Assembly: GCA_907163375.1 (NCBI GenBank)
Contig: CAJQUW010000879.1
Location: 308,431 to 372,430, forward strand
Direction: 5' to 3'
DNA: 64,000 nucleotides
Source of the DNA: Prostheceraeus crozeri
Lineage: Eukaryota; Platyhelminthes; Polycladida; Euryleptidae
Shown here: positions 21,690 to 34,471 of the stretch, piece by piece
Position numbering within the stretch: the stretch's first letter is position 1
Layout: each line of letters begins with the position of its first letter
Program-made: the position numbers and the translations under genes
Notes under the pieces: model-generated
Told to the model about the DNA's origin: nothing
Seen by the model: only the letters and a program-made list of their open reading frames with translations
The model's database searches: none

Positions 21690-22915
21690 AAGAAAGTTTT
21701 GAAGTTGCTATTGAAGTTGAACTGCTTGAAGAGTAGGATTGCTCGGCGCTTGATATTTCAGCAGTTGTGCGGACAAAGTGGGCCTCAGACTTTGCTACAA
21801 AAGTGACTAGACCTGCTATATGATACACCTATACATATACCTATACATATATACATACACCTATATAGTCCTACACCTATATTCTCAATTGGATGTGAAT
21901 ATTTATAAATTCAATGATCGAATTATGTTCATACATCATAACAAAAGTAATAATCAATTAATGCAACAGATGAATGAATAATCACACGTGCCTAGATAGC
22001 CCAACATAAAGTAGAGTCTCAAAGGTTGTCACGTTAACATTGTGTATTCAAAGAAGTGTACATGGAAAGGAAGAAGGCTACAGCAAATCTATCCGTGCAC
22101 CTATCATCTATCTACAATCACTTTTATTTTAAGAAGTGGTCGAATCTTTGATCTCTGAAGCCTTGGTTTCCTACCAGCAATCACATGAGTGTTTTGTTAA
22201 GTGATTGTTAGTATGGTGATCTTCTTGCCTGATCATGACTCAGCATCGGTCGTCATATCTTGGCATACTTTGCCGTGTGTATGGTAGCAGGCCTTGATAT
22301 ATGAGAAGCATTTGATCGAGTTTGACATCAGGCTTTTACCAACGGAGCTTCATGATTGTTGCAAGAATCGTGCTTAAATTATCCAGTAGATTCCTACTAA
22401 CCCTTGAAGTGATAGATAAAAGCAGTCCGCTTTACTCATGGTTTACTTATATAAATTCAATTTTTGACTACGTCATTCTGTCGATATTCACTACATCATC
22501 AACAATGTGATGCAATATAGAGTTCATGATGAAGAATAGTGATACTTTAACACTCTCATTATATAGAAAATTTGCAATGAACCTTTCAAAATTCATTTTA
22601 TGTTAGACATCGACGTTAAAACAATGGTACAGAATGCTAAAATTCTCCAGAAAGGTCGATAATCCTTATTCAATTGCAAATGTCATTTAATTATGATAGG
22701 GTCTATCAGCAGATTTGAAGTAGACATCCACGAAAAGCATCAAGAGAGAACAACATAGAAAGAAATTAAGCTCTCTTATTGGACTGGTCTATCTGTTGAG
22801 GGACTTGGATTGCTTGAGTGAAAGAGCATGCTGCTCTTAAATTAGCTAATCGTGATCGTTGCACTAGGCGAATAATGAAACTGTCCGTGTTGCTTCTTCA
22901 GTCATGTTGTAGATG
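21690..22915. other. Intergenic with a short degenerate repeat
   Basis: 21826-21880 is an irregular ACACCTATACATAT minisatellite. Otherwise no recognised feature. Confidence 0.5.
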
Positions 22916-22919
22916 TAAT

Positions 22920-23745
22920 TTTGAACCAAGGGTCATTAATAATTATTAATTGAATTGCCATTAATTGGTCGCAATTAATCGATTGCTGCTATCAAAATTG
23001 TAATTAAGTGATTGATGCCAACGAATAACTACAATTAATTGATTGGTGCAGTAGAATAACTACAGTTTATTGATTGCTTTGTTATGTAATGGGAATAGTA
23101 ATCAATTGACTGATAGCGTCATCACTCACCATCGTAAGAAAAACATTCCTCCTCCAAACATTCCACATGTATCTTATTCAATATAGTATTCAATATAAGA
23201 GAACGTATATATTATTCAGTAACCATTCAAACATGCCTTATTCACAAACTGATCGCTTTCAGGATGCTAGTCACGAACTATTTGATGTATGACGTATTTA
23301 GCATCTTTATATTACAATGCTTTTATGATATGTTTGAAACTCAACTATTTTATAAGTATGTTCTGTTCTATGTCACTTTTTTCAATGGCTGATTATCACC
23401 ATAGTTATCGTGAATGAACTTATGTCTGCAATAAAATTAAGAGTATAGCTTTGTATTGGATCTACTCAAGTTACCAAATTAATGATAAGCTATTATGTGG
23501 CTATTTAGATCCATGCTGCTCGTTAAGGTGAAATAACAGAGTGAAAAATTCAAAATCAAGAATTAGTCTATTCGAACGGTGATGACAAACAATTGCAAAA
23601 AACTAATTGATGACACCAATTGCCTGCAATAAATTGATTGTTCCAATTAAATAATTGCAATTAATTCATTGCTTCCTGTTGCAATTAAGATTAACTGATT
23701 GTTTGCCCAAAATAATTAAAAATAATTAGTTGTTGGTGGAAACAT
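22920..23745. repeat. A+T-rich element with AATTAATTG subterminal motifs
   Basis: Clusters of CAATTAATTG/AATTGATTG-type motifs occur at 22935-23110 and 23570-23735, flanking about 450 bp without them, like the subterminal motifs of non-autonomous hAT elements. The block AAATTCAAAATCAAGAATTA (about 23548) recurs as a diverged copy at about 46807. Terminal repeats and target duplication could not be settled. Confidence 0.35.
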
Positions 23746-23749
23746 ATGC

Positions 23750-25918
23750 CGCAACCTGCACTTGAAAATGACTTTTATCTTAAAAATGCATGTTTTCGCA
23801 TTCGATCCCTGTTTATTCACGTGAGCCCTAAAACGTTTAAGTCGTATTGCTGCAACAAATGATTGTTGTTCGAGAGGTTCATGTGTGACTGCTTTCGTGT
23901 CACATGTTCAACTCATATGCCTGCAAAATCGAAGCATTATTTGACAAGTGGCATCAGAAAATGGAACATTTTACACACGAAATCAGGGTCAGAGAACAGG
24001 ATCAGTTAAAACTGGATCATGTTATATTCATAAGTGATGGAATGATTATTGAGCTCAGGAATGTTGAACGAAGTAGAGCCATTATTTAAAATATCGCAGC
24101 ATGTCACCAATCATTAAATAAGATTTATTGAAATCCATTTCTGCTTTTAGAACAGTAGATGCAATACGAAAAATGCGACGAGTGTACTTAAACGTTGTTT
24201 TCATTACAAACCACCACTCGTTGATATTTCCTGCATGATGCTGAATGAATTAAGTGCTAATAAAAGGGAAAGTTTGCAGAACAAATTTTTTGATGTCATA
24301 CAGTTGTCTATGCACTAAATTCATTCATTAAGGATGCATTAACGGATCTAAGTTAATACGGTGTTATCAAATGACTGAGTTCAATCGTGCAGTGGATCAG
24401 CATCAACGTATAGCAAATTTCAAACTATCCTGCCTATGAACTGCTTTTTATCGGATAAACTGTTTAATGCTAGATGAATGTTGTAATGTGCAAATTCTTC
24501 TACCAAGATATTGAAAATGAGGAAAATTTAATTAATGTATACATGGATCATCAGAAAAAGTGTTTTACTGCTTTGATATTTTATCTTCAACTGAAATAAA
24601 TCCGACACTCAAATACTAAAGGACTTCAACGAACATGCATACATTGGAAGCAATCCAACTTCGTGGACACGCTTTGCAATGACAACGACATCTAAACGAT
24701 GGTGACTTCCAGCCAAAATTTACTTTACATCGTAATACTATTGTGCTAACTTTAAATTGACATAGTCATTTAATAATTTTGCAAAAATTGCTTTATTCAA
24801 TTTTTCACCTTTTTATTGAACCCTAATAGTTTGGTGAACAAAAAATATTGATAAGTCAAATTATATTTGGTCTCGAAACATACCATTTAGCATCTCAAAA
24901 CATAATCTCTTTTGCAAATGCAAACTACTGTCGACAGGAGCTTCGATGAATCAAAATTTAATTATTTAATGCTATTTTTTTTCAGACAAAGAACTTTCCT
25001 TTATTTGGTGATCAAACATTTAGCTGTCTTGCTGATGGTTGTGTATCTTGCTTTCTTTTTCACTAATGAGAGCTCGATGTGAACTCAAGGCATCACACAC
25101 TGCTTTACATCTTCTTTCGTTTCGAGATGTCATTCATACATGAATGTTAAATTGACCATGAGTTTACTTGGAAATTTATTTCACCTGATGAAATCCCACG
25201 CATCTACTTATTTCCTGTACCACCGTTTGTCCTTCAAAGAGAACTTTACTATATTTTTATATTGTTGCAGAAAGACAAGATACGAGTGGAAAGCGTTACT
25301 ATAGTCCCCATCGTGAAGTCCTGACTGTAAGCTTAATCTCTAAATCGCTGTAGATTCTCGAAAACTGTATGCTTTTGTCAACATTGATTATGTGAATTCG
25401 AAAATAGATTATACTTGTGGTTGCGCTGCAAATTCAAATATCATTTTGAACGCTGGAAAGGCAATTGATTTTATTCATTGCAAATGAAACTTCAAATATA
25501 TTTTTAATATTGAAGCTCTTCTTTACAATGACGACATGTATCCTTGCGAATCATTTTGAATGATACTTTGGGTTGAAAGTTTAGATAGAGATTAACTGTG
25601 CATCCCACACGAAAGATGTAGTTACACAGGATGATGTTGATGCTGTACTGAATTTCTTTAAACAGCAATCAATTATCAATCTACATGTATGTTACAGAGC
25701 AGCGAGGAAGCAAAACAATTTCCAGCGAAACAAATACAGATACGCTAAATCGACTTGTTGATGCGAGTACACTCGAACTCCTCTGATACGGGCACCTTGT
25801 GACCGAGCAGGCCTGCCGACCCTATCTTAGGAAATTACAGCTACTATTCATTGCTTCTCATGTCCATTTATTTGCACGCAAATCGTGGTAGGATATCAGT
25901 AGGAACGATTATATGTAT
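23750..25918. other. Intergenic, no gene recognised
   Basis: A+T-rich. At 24972-24985 a T-rich tract ending in CAG precedes about 26 open codons with three Cys, but no partner exon was found. Confidence 0.4.
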
Positions 25919-26070
25919 AGGATATCACACTGATTGAAGTAGATAAACACTGAGAATCTACGAGTATCATAGGCTATCTATTCTCCATCTATCTATATAT
26001 AGGATAGATGGCTTATGATACGAGTAGATTTTCAAGCAGCGTTTATCTTCGGAAATCAGTGTGATATCCT
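25919..26070. repeat. Palindromic hairpin element, about 150 bp
   Basis: AGGATATCACACTGATT at the left end is matched by AATCAGTGTGATATCCT at the right end. Inner blocks GATAAAC, AATCTAC and GTATCATA also pair, giving arms of about 70 nt around a CTATCTATATATAGG loop. It looks like a small foldback MITE; TATA lies on both sides. Confidence 0.75.
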
Positions 26071-26074
26071 AATA

Positions 26075-27000
26075 TATATGACCGATATCTTGAAGGGAAT
26101 AGAAATTCATAAAACTCAGCAAAAACAGAAAATGAAAACAGCATAAAAACTCAGAAATTCATAACACTGCAAATTTTGACAACATGAAAGACATGTTTAG
26201 TGGAACTTTCTCAAACTGTGTATTCAATGTCAAGTTTGAGAAGTAAGAGACAATGTGACATGAATCATCATAGTATGATACTTATTGTTGATAAATTATT
26301 GAAATTTGTTCAATTTACTAATTTATCATAGCTTTCAATATTTTACTATGGATCTATGTACCCAGTAGAATAAACGATAATCTACTAGTAGAATAAACAA
26401 TTATATTCTATCGTTAAATATCTACAATTCCACTGATATCGGTCTCATGCACATGTGTAATGCAGATACATACGTACATTTAGCTGGTTAAAAATTGCAT
26501 TGATCAATATTCAATAGTGCTCATTGTCTTGTGAACTAGGGGGACTCTTTGTATCAAAACAGGCTAATTAGCCGCTCTTAAAAACAGATTACTTGATTTA
26601 CTCTTTTCTGCATTTTTAAGTGTATTGTTTCAAATTGATTGATGCATTGAGAACTGTCTCCTCGGGTAAGCAAGTTTATAATCAATCAAAAACACGGTGC
26701 TGTATGCGGAAGATAAGACCGTTCTTAGTCCAGATAAATTTCTCTGAGCAGTGCAGTATCCTGTGTATCACCCCTTTGGAAAATGATGATCATGGAAACG
26801 AATCAGAAATTGTTGCACATTAAATTTTGTCAGTTGGTGACTGATGACTTTTTTCAACTCTATGATTAACTCGAGGATTAACTCTTTTTCCCGGGAGTTT
26901 CCAGTCTAAGTGACTTTCATAGGAAAATCTAGAACTATGTCAAAAGTCTGCATACTGGTTATCTTTGATTAATACGACTAGTCAGTTAAGACTCTGTTGA
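26075..27000. other. Intergenic, no gene recognised
   Basis: A+T-rich, with a short imperfect repeat of GTAGAATAAAC near 26365-26400. No gene seen. Confidence 0.45.
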
Positions 27001-27002
27001 GA

Positions 27003-27005
<3 letters not shown>

Positions 27006-27052
<47 letters not shown>
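27006..27052. repeat. (CT)n microsatellite
   Basis: About 23 CT units, followed at 27130-27170 by a second, interrupted CT-rich stretch. The LINE family at 11.7 and 18.4 kb ends in CT tails, but no LINE sequence was found beside this repeat. Confidence 0.95.
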
Positions 27053-27059
<7 letters not shown>

Positions 27060-27179
27060 CTTCGGAGACTGAGGATTGTTGTTTTCGATCAGGGCTACAG
27101 TACGCGAGACACACGGGGATCAAGCTTCCTCTCTCTCACGCACTCACTCAATCTCTCTCTCTCTCTCCTTCCACTCATT

Positions 27180-30100
27180 CTCTCAAGAATTGAAATCATA
27201 ACAGAAGAAAAATCCTGAAAATCCTGACATGTGGATCTTTATCGATTGCCTTCATGTGAATGACGTTGAGGCTTCATTAAAAACTGCTTTTCTACAACGG
27301 TCAATCAACTGTCCATTACTTGGCAAAGGAAGAGACCAAATTGATGCAACGTTCTAACAATAAGTTGTTCCTGGAGTTTTTCCTATGACAGGCGCGACAT
27401 GATTTAGAGAAGTTCCTTCCGATCTCTTTTTCTAAATAGAGTAATCAATGCCACAAAATTCCTTACGTTGAAGAAATAGTATCGTACCAATTACCTAGAC
27501 AAATTATTGAGGTAAACGTGAAGGATTTTATTAAGATAAGATGCTTTGTGGACAGATACGAATTAGTAGATCAATGTTGTGTTAGCGAATTACATAGAAA
27601 TTGATGATGAGAATGAGTTGGTTTCCTTGTAGGATAATTGTGCGACTTTTTCTTATTGTCTGATGAGTTAATAGAGTAAGATAGCAGTGTGGGAGGGCAT
27701 CAAATTGACTTCTTCTGATGATTTTTTGTTACGATGGTTTCATTTTGAGGTAAAATTATATTGATGAAGACAAGTCTAATTGATTGGTAAATGAATGAAC
27801 GAAAAACTGAGTGGAAAATAAAAGCATGCTTCAAACTGAAACAAGATATCAATATGGAAGATTAACTTTAGTTTTAAACAGCTCAGATTGAATATTTTTT
27901 GAAGCATTTACAACGTATTGCACAAAATTCTTTACTTTATAATATATGCCAAGTTTTATATCTATGGAAGCGTTACACGATAGCTCAATAAATGGAAGTG
28001 ACATCAAAAGATACTCAAGTATTGATTAACAATCCATTTGTCTTGATAATTGTAATAATATTTGATGAAAACGATAAATGTAATGTCGTTACAAAATATG
28101 CATTTTTTGTCAACCCCTATAGATCAGCAAACTTTCACTATCTAAATAGCCGTTATAAATTTTGAGTTGCAAAAATTCTCCAGTCCATTTTGCATTATTT
28201 GCACAACTTCGAAAAGTGTGGTTGCCCTCAAGATACGGATTGGAGGGTCTACATGTCTTGGTGTGATCTTTACTTCTGTATTCATACCCAGATATGTGTA
28301 ACATCTCCGTGTACCTTGAGAAAAAAATCATCTAAATCGAAAAAAGGTCCGCCCGAAAAAGTCTGCCACAAGATTACTGACTGCCAGCTCGACTGAGCAA
28401 ATACAGATAAAAAAATATGTAGATAAGAAAAATATCCACCTACTTGAACTATTCAAGCACAAAATGTGTTGACATTCGCAGACCATCTACCAAAGTTCAG
28501 TTTTCACTTGATAATGGTTGTAGCATCACCCGAAACGTCGTGACTTCATCTTTTTTTAATTTTCCAATACATCTTCTTATTCAGTTTGGTATATCCACCA
28601 TAGATAAATCGATCAAGTCTATGAACAGTAATGTGTTAGGCGATATGAGCCTCAACAATACCTCAATTATGAGCACACGGTAAAGCCAGGACATCGAAAC
28701 GTATGACAGTGTGTTGCGCAGTCAGCTTAGCTTGTTCAGTCATTTACGTGTTATTGGATATTTTGTCTGGGATCTGGTGTGGTAGAATCTTGCCAGTTTC
28801 GCTCCACGCTTCTTCTGGAGCGACTCCGCTCCCAGATAAAAATTAGCTATCAAAATGATGTTCGATGTCGATCAGCTTTGTAGTCACTAACTCACAACAT
28901 TGGCAAATTTATTAAACTAGACAGCTACACTTGTATGCCGTGCGGCAGCTACTGCATAGCACACGGCATTATGGTTGCATCTTGTAATTAGCTGCCATAC
29001 GGGTCTTGCATGTAGCACACCATAGCTTCCTAACAGTATTAATTTAATTATATCTTTCATTATATTAACATTGAAACTAATATACTGCTTCCAATTATTC
29101 TACTGGACATCGTTTTGTCATCTACTATTCGTCTGATGCTGTGTGATCGCTCAAAATTGACTCCTTGAATTTCTCCCTATACTACAAGAAAAAGTGCCAC
29201 CACGAATTATCATAATCATGAGTAGCAAGGTCCATGACATCCATCCACCGTACTCACATCAGATGGCAGTACTCGTTGATATGATGACTAAGTGAAGCCA
29301 GGAAATATTATCAATCTACTCACTGATTTCTAAATTGTACGTCGCATTATTGCATTTGGCAGTACATTATTTAGGCCTACTCCACGTAACTATACATACT
29401 ATTTTCCAATCACTTCGAAGTTACTTCGCTGTACTCCAGCCTCATATCCACTCTGCTCTGCTCAGTTTCAAGCCATTTCCCACTCCGCTTCAACTCCGCT
29501 CCGATGCCCGCTCCGCTACAGATCCTTGATTTTTATTTATAAACTGTAGTTTAAGCGGCTTTCCCTACCCCTACTATCGAGCCATAGTAGAGCGAAATAC
29601 GGCGCATATGGCTTCCCTGGAATATCATGCTTCAAATTGTTCCACATTGTGAGCAGTCTGTGTCTAGACTGATAACCAGAATTGGAAATCGGGACGAATT
29701 GTCAAATGATTTGCACTAATGGCTGTTAGTGCAACCAAAACCATGGATAATCAAAACTTTATTTTAATATTCAGTATTGTAGCGTCTTGAACTTCAAATT
29801 CATCCTGGATTTGAACTTCCATTCAATTTTGCTGTGATTTAGCCTTGACCGTCTGTGATTCTTGTATGTAGAATTCTGATAATTCTCATATTCAATAATA
29901 AAATTGTACTTAAATTGTCTCAGTGCATTTGTTTAATCAAAGTTCGGGTAAACTCAAGCAGATGAGAATTGTAGCATAAAGATGAACCACGATTCACCTG
30001 TTTGACGATGATCATGAGAATAGATCGAAATATATCACATTAAATGTTGTTCTCATCTAATCATCAAGTATCAACAGACTTGGTTCTTCCCAAATTTATT

Positions 30101-30900
30101 TTATATAATGTCGAACGTAATGTCGAACCACGGTATCTTCACTCAATTTTAACTAATCCATGCAAGTCGAAATTGACTGAATTCAACCATAATTCGATTT
30201 TCAAACCTTTTAGGATGGTTAAATTAGCTCTTCATTAAATGAATTTATCCTCCACGTCTTAAGGTGCATGACATTATCAATTTTATAAACAATATCACAT
30301 CGAAATAGTTGGATAGAAGAACATTAAAGCAATTTTGGAAACCCATAATACATCGCTCTATTGATCATTTATGTCTGTTTAAAAATTGTTGTTTCATCAA
30401 TGTTTGTTCAAAATCCATGCAGTTGGATTTCCATTCGACTGGATTTTTTCGAAATTCATTCATCTGTATCCCATTAGATATAGTAACAGAAAGTCAAACA
30501 GCAACAAATAATTATTATATAAAACCAGTTCGCGGGAAATGTAGATTGAAGCTCTCCATGAGATGATTGTAACCCGATACTGCTAGTTACATGAGAAGTA
30601 TTTTACGTTTTTCCTCAAATTTATAACTGAAAAATAACGCCAGTTTTATAAGTTTCATTTTTCATCGACATATTGCCACAAACTCGCTTCGCTCACTGTG
30701 TGCGACACGCAAAATACAATAGGACAAGTATTTTTGCATAAAAATCTCAAACACAAATCACTACAGGCGAAATGCTTGGCGTTCATAGGACATGCGAATT
30801 CGAAATTTTTATAGTAGTAACCAAAGCAATTTTAAATAATAACAATTAAAAGAAAAAGTAATTCTTAGAACAAGTGTTCCTCCGATCCTCAACATACAAT
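27180..30900. other. Intergenic, no gene recognised
   Basis: A+T-rich. Open frames are 64-85 codons without recognisable content. CTCCGCT-rich patches at 28795-28835 and 29445-29525 may be ends of an undefined repeat. Confidence 0.4.
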
Positions 30901-30915
30901 TTTGGCTTCTTTCAC

Positions 30916-31647
30916 CTGACTTCGAGCTGAGCAGTGGCATCGCAGGCTAAGAGGTGCTTTGCGATGGAGATCTGAGAAGCTACTTCTCAACAGGTTTGGG
31001 GTATTGCGGTATATTGAGGATTGAGCCGAAGTTGAACCCGTTCGCTCACCGAATAAGTCAAACACCGGCTGATACCCGGGAAACAATTGTCTCAGCTCAT
31101 TCAAATAAACGTTGGTTTGCACGCTATTAAGGCATTTTTGTCATTAAGAGCATTAGTCATTTAGTCAGACCGATCTGCAATCGAACAGAATAAATTAACA
31201 TAGGAATCACTCGGAAGTATTTGTTTTTCATTATAAAAGCTGCAATTTTCAAATTGATATCAAGAAAAACCGCCACTGTTTACGATGATTGTCTGGCCAT
31301 GCAGAAATGATTTCTTCAAAGTAGATCATTTCAGTTGGAAGTTCTGACGCATCCCCTGCAGGCGTTCTAGAACTGATTTCAAGGAAAATGCTTTTAATTG
31401 AAATAGAAATTCAAATTTTATGCGAAAACGTCAAAGAGAATATTTTATCTTCTAAATAATACGTGTAAATATCGTGTTTTGGATGTCGCTCTAGTATCTC
31501 ATACGTCACAGCTGTAATCACCTTTATTATCACTTCAAGGCACGAATATTTTGTTAGCCGTTCAAATTTTTCTTTGCAATTCATTCGCAAAGAGCACTTT
31601 TGTAACAATATGGTCTTTAAATAGCGAGGAGGGTGTATTGTATTCAT
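30916..31647 (-). CDS. Weak two-exon gene model, product unknown
   Basis: A minus-strand frame starting with ATG at 31647 (MNTIHPPRYLKTILLQ, then TKYSCLEVIIKVITAV) can be spliced at GTATGA (intron starts 31504) to an acceptor TAG at 31124-31126. The phase matches, leading into TNVYLNELRQLFPGYQPVFD and SSIYRNTPNLLRSSFSDLHR, and ending at a second donor CAG|GTGAAA (exon 2 is 30916-31123). Both exons look protein-like and exon 2 is G/C-richer than its surroundings. However, the acceptor lacks a pyrimidine tract and further exons are unseen. It may equally be two chance frames or a decayed exon. No family recognised. Confidence 0.22.
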
Positions 31648-31954
31648 GATCTTAACTAATCAGGTTTTTCCATTAAGTAAATTGGTAAATACAATATTTT
31701 TTGAATTATAGCTTTCATTTATGACTCAAATTTTAAGTTTAGCCGAAAGTGAATTAATAAGCCTAAATATCGAAATCAATTCTCAGTAATTTATCAGTTT
31801 CTTAATGCACGGTTCAAAATATCCTTGAATATTTTCAGAATTGGGTTCAAAAACAACTGGTGACTGGTGCTTTTAGTGTATTTGCTTTGCTTAGAAATCT
31901 CCAAGTAATGCCCTTATCAAAACTCAAATGTAAAGGCATCATCTCAATGTTCCT

Positions 31955-32213
31955 TTTCATAGAGGGTCGAGGAACTTGATCCGACCACAACTCGTCTGGC
32001 TAAGGTTCGAACACAAATCAGCTAGAAAGTTAGGCAAGTGCTCGCACCATCTTCCATATCTGTGTTATACATAGAACACATGGGCCTTCATCATTCCTTC
32101 ATTTGTGTCGCCTGTCAGGCGGCGTGGATAGAGCTCGTGCTTAGCTTTCTAGCTTGCGTTTTAATCCTGGTCAGATGAGTTGTGGTCAGATCAAGTTTCT
32201 TCAACTGTATGAA
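31955..32213. repeat. Inverted pair of tRNA-derived SINE-like units
   Basis: Arms 31955-32049 and about 32120-32213 are reverse complements with moderate divergence: TTTCATA ends, AACTTGATC, GACCACAACTC and CTAGAAAG. Read outward from the centre, the left unit gives GCGAGCACTTGCCTAAC and later GTTCGAACC, like Pol III A and B boxes. The right unit has GAGCTCGTGCTTAGC and a decayed B box. This suggests two SINE copies head to head or a foldback derivative. Confidence 0.5.
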
Positions 32214-32214
32214 A

Positions 32215-32955
32215 AAAAGAAAAATAAGACAATGCTATTGTATGGGATAAACGCAGATTATATATGGTAATATATAATGGTATAATATATACCATATATA
32301 ATATTATATAATACATAATATGGGAATAAATATGGTAATAATATTTTTTTCATATAATGATCTGTCTCAAGACGCAGTCAAATAACATGTTTTATTCAAC
32401 ATTGACGTATTCAGTTCTAACTTTTTCGTAGAATGAATTAAGAAGCACCAACGGAAAATTAGTTGACATTCGGATGGATAAAATAGTTGATCGGCACTGA
32501 AAGAGCTGAAGAAATTGAACCAATCAACCGGCGAATTCGTTTAAATAAACAGGAACTGTATGCATTTTATATATGTGCAAAATAAACCTTACTGACCCGC
32601 GGGGTATATGATTTTTTGCAATTTTAGTACTCAATTCGTGCGCGTGTTCTATTCGAGGGCGGGATGGTATGAACTAATTTTAAGTTACTCTCGATTTCCT
32701 ACTTAAAATAAATACATACTCTCGATAAGGCGGACTGCGAAAAGGAAGAAATCGAAAGGGAGGATGATTGTTGTTCATTGTAAATGAACAGTGCTAGTCG
32801 AGCAATTTCCAATTCCATTATTTCTTTAATTATGATAGGACGTGTTATGCATGATTAAGATAGCTGTGTAGATGTTCTTTCTAGATATTGCGATGTTTGA
32901 AACAAACACCGGAGGCAAATGAAATGATCATGACATGCTATGTTGATTATTTCGA
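32215..32955. other. Intergenic, low-complexity AT sequence
   Basis: 32255-32345 is TATATA/GGTAATA low complexity. TATTCGAGGGC at about 32651 also occurs at 34199, on the other side of the foldback element, suggesting that element may sit inside an older repeat. Confidence 0.45.
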
Positions 32956-32959
32956 AATA

Positions 32960-34062
32960 CAGAGCTGATCATAAAAAACGGACCACCTAAACTTCGCTGA
33001 AATTCAATCGATTCTCATGTCTTTCAATCGCATCACACAGCAACGTGCTATACATTATTCGAGAGCTCGCATTCTCAGCTTTAAAATGAGCTATGATAGA
33101 TATGCATCCCTTACTGCATGTGCTGAGCAGTACTCAAAATATGAAAGTCGCTTTATTTAAAAGTTGCAATTTTTCAATAAGAAAGTATGTATGAAAATTA
33201 TTTAGGCACGGAGGGAATGAGTATTTTCTGGGATCTCTTTTGATATACTGGTTATAAAAATCGGTGAAGCAGGAGACAATTAGTGATATCGTGAAGTTAC
33301 CATAAAATCATAACTCTTTCGACTGAAAATGTCATATTCTCACTTTTTCATCAAAATGTTCATGCTTTGCATCTCCAGAATCCTTGCGATGTGAAGAATG
33401 CGACTGTGCACGGTTTATTCAAATAAGTTCAATAATTCTTTTTCAAACTTCTTCAACATTTTTTCTCATACCGCTGAAGTGTACTAACACCATTTTATGT
33501 GAACGAATGCTGAAAACAAAACAATTAGCGAAGGCATGTCTTTGTTCTGTCATGGTGACATCAGATTGTTTACTTTTTACACTTGTGTAATTTCGCGGTA
33601 ATGAGAAAAATATTGAAGAAGTTTGAAAAAGAACTATTGAGCCTATCTGCATATTCGCACTCTTCACATCACAAGGATTCTGAAGATGCCAAACATGAAC
33701 ATTTTTGATGAAAAAGTGAGAATATGGCATTTTCAGTCGAAAGAGTCATGATTTTGTGATAACTTCACGATATCACTAACTTTCTCCTACTTCACCGATT
33801 TTTGATGACCAGTATATCAAAGGAGATCCCAGAAAATGCTCGTTCCCTCCGTGCCTGAATAATTTTCATACATGTTTTCTTATTGAAAAATTGAGTACTG
33901 CTCAGCGCATGCAATAACGGATGCAAATCTATCATAGCACATTTTAAAGCTGAGAGCTCCCGAATGATGTATGGCACGCTACTGTGCAACACGATTGGAA
34001 GACATGAGAATCGATTGAATTTCAGCAAAGTTTAGGTGGTCCGTTTTTTATGACCAGCTCTG
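32960..34062. mobile_element. Foldback element with Tc1/mariner-like ends
   Basis: The 1.1-kb element is an imperfect palindrome. CAGAGCTGATCATAAAAAAC and GGACCACC at the left end pair with GGTGGTCC and GTTTTTTATGACCAGCTCTG at the right. Complementarity continues through most of both arms (about 500 nt each) to a central unpaired stretch of about 110 nt (about 33476-33590). TA precedes the left end; TT follows the right. The end sequence and TA target suggest Tc1/mariner. No transposase was found, so it is non-autonomous. Frames within the arms (33384-33730, 33792-34028) are shadows. A half-copy lies at 16.7 kb. Confidence 0.85.
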
Positions 34063-34471
34063 TTGTTTGAATAATAATTATTATTGACAGACCTCGTTGA
34101 ACAATGTTAAAACACCAATGGCAGCAAATTTTTAATAAAACATGCAAGAATCTCTTTACTTATGAATTTAGACGCGGTTTCTGTTTGAGAGCAGGCTGTA
34201 TTCGAGGGCAGTGTCTATTCGAGAAAATGCGGTATTCCCAGACTTGAACAACATTTTTATCAGTAATAAGTGATACCATATATGTGAAAATTGAAGTTTC
34301 GAAATTATATCGACTTAATGAAGAGCAAGGAACTTTTGTTATTTCTGATCTTGAATTCTAGAGAACGACAGTAAAGTAATATCAGTCATTCTGAAAACAA
34401 AAGCTTTAGAAATATTGAAAATGATATCTTCATTCTAAACAGCTTTTCGATAACCTTGTCGCGGGAACATA

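Noticed and set aside
24972..25062. T-rich CAG acceptor followed by a short Cys-containing frame
   Set aside because: No matching donor or start exon upstream; likely chance.
26997..27218. Ser-Leu repeat open frame
   Set aside because: Produced by the CT microsatellite.
33384..34028. Several 68-95-codon frames within the foldback element
   Set aside because: They lie in both arms of a palindrome on opposite strands and share no known domain.
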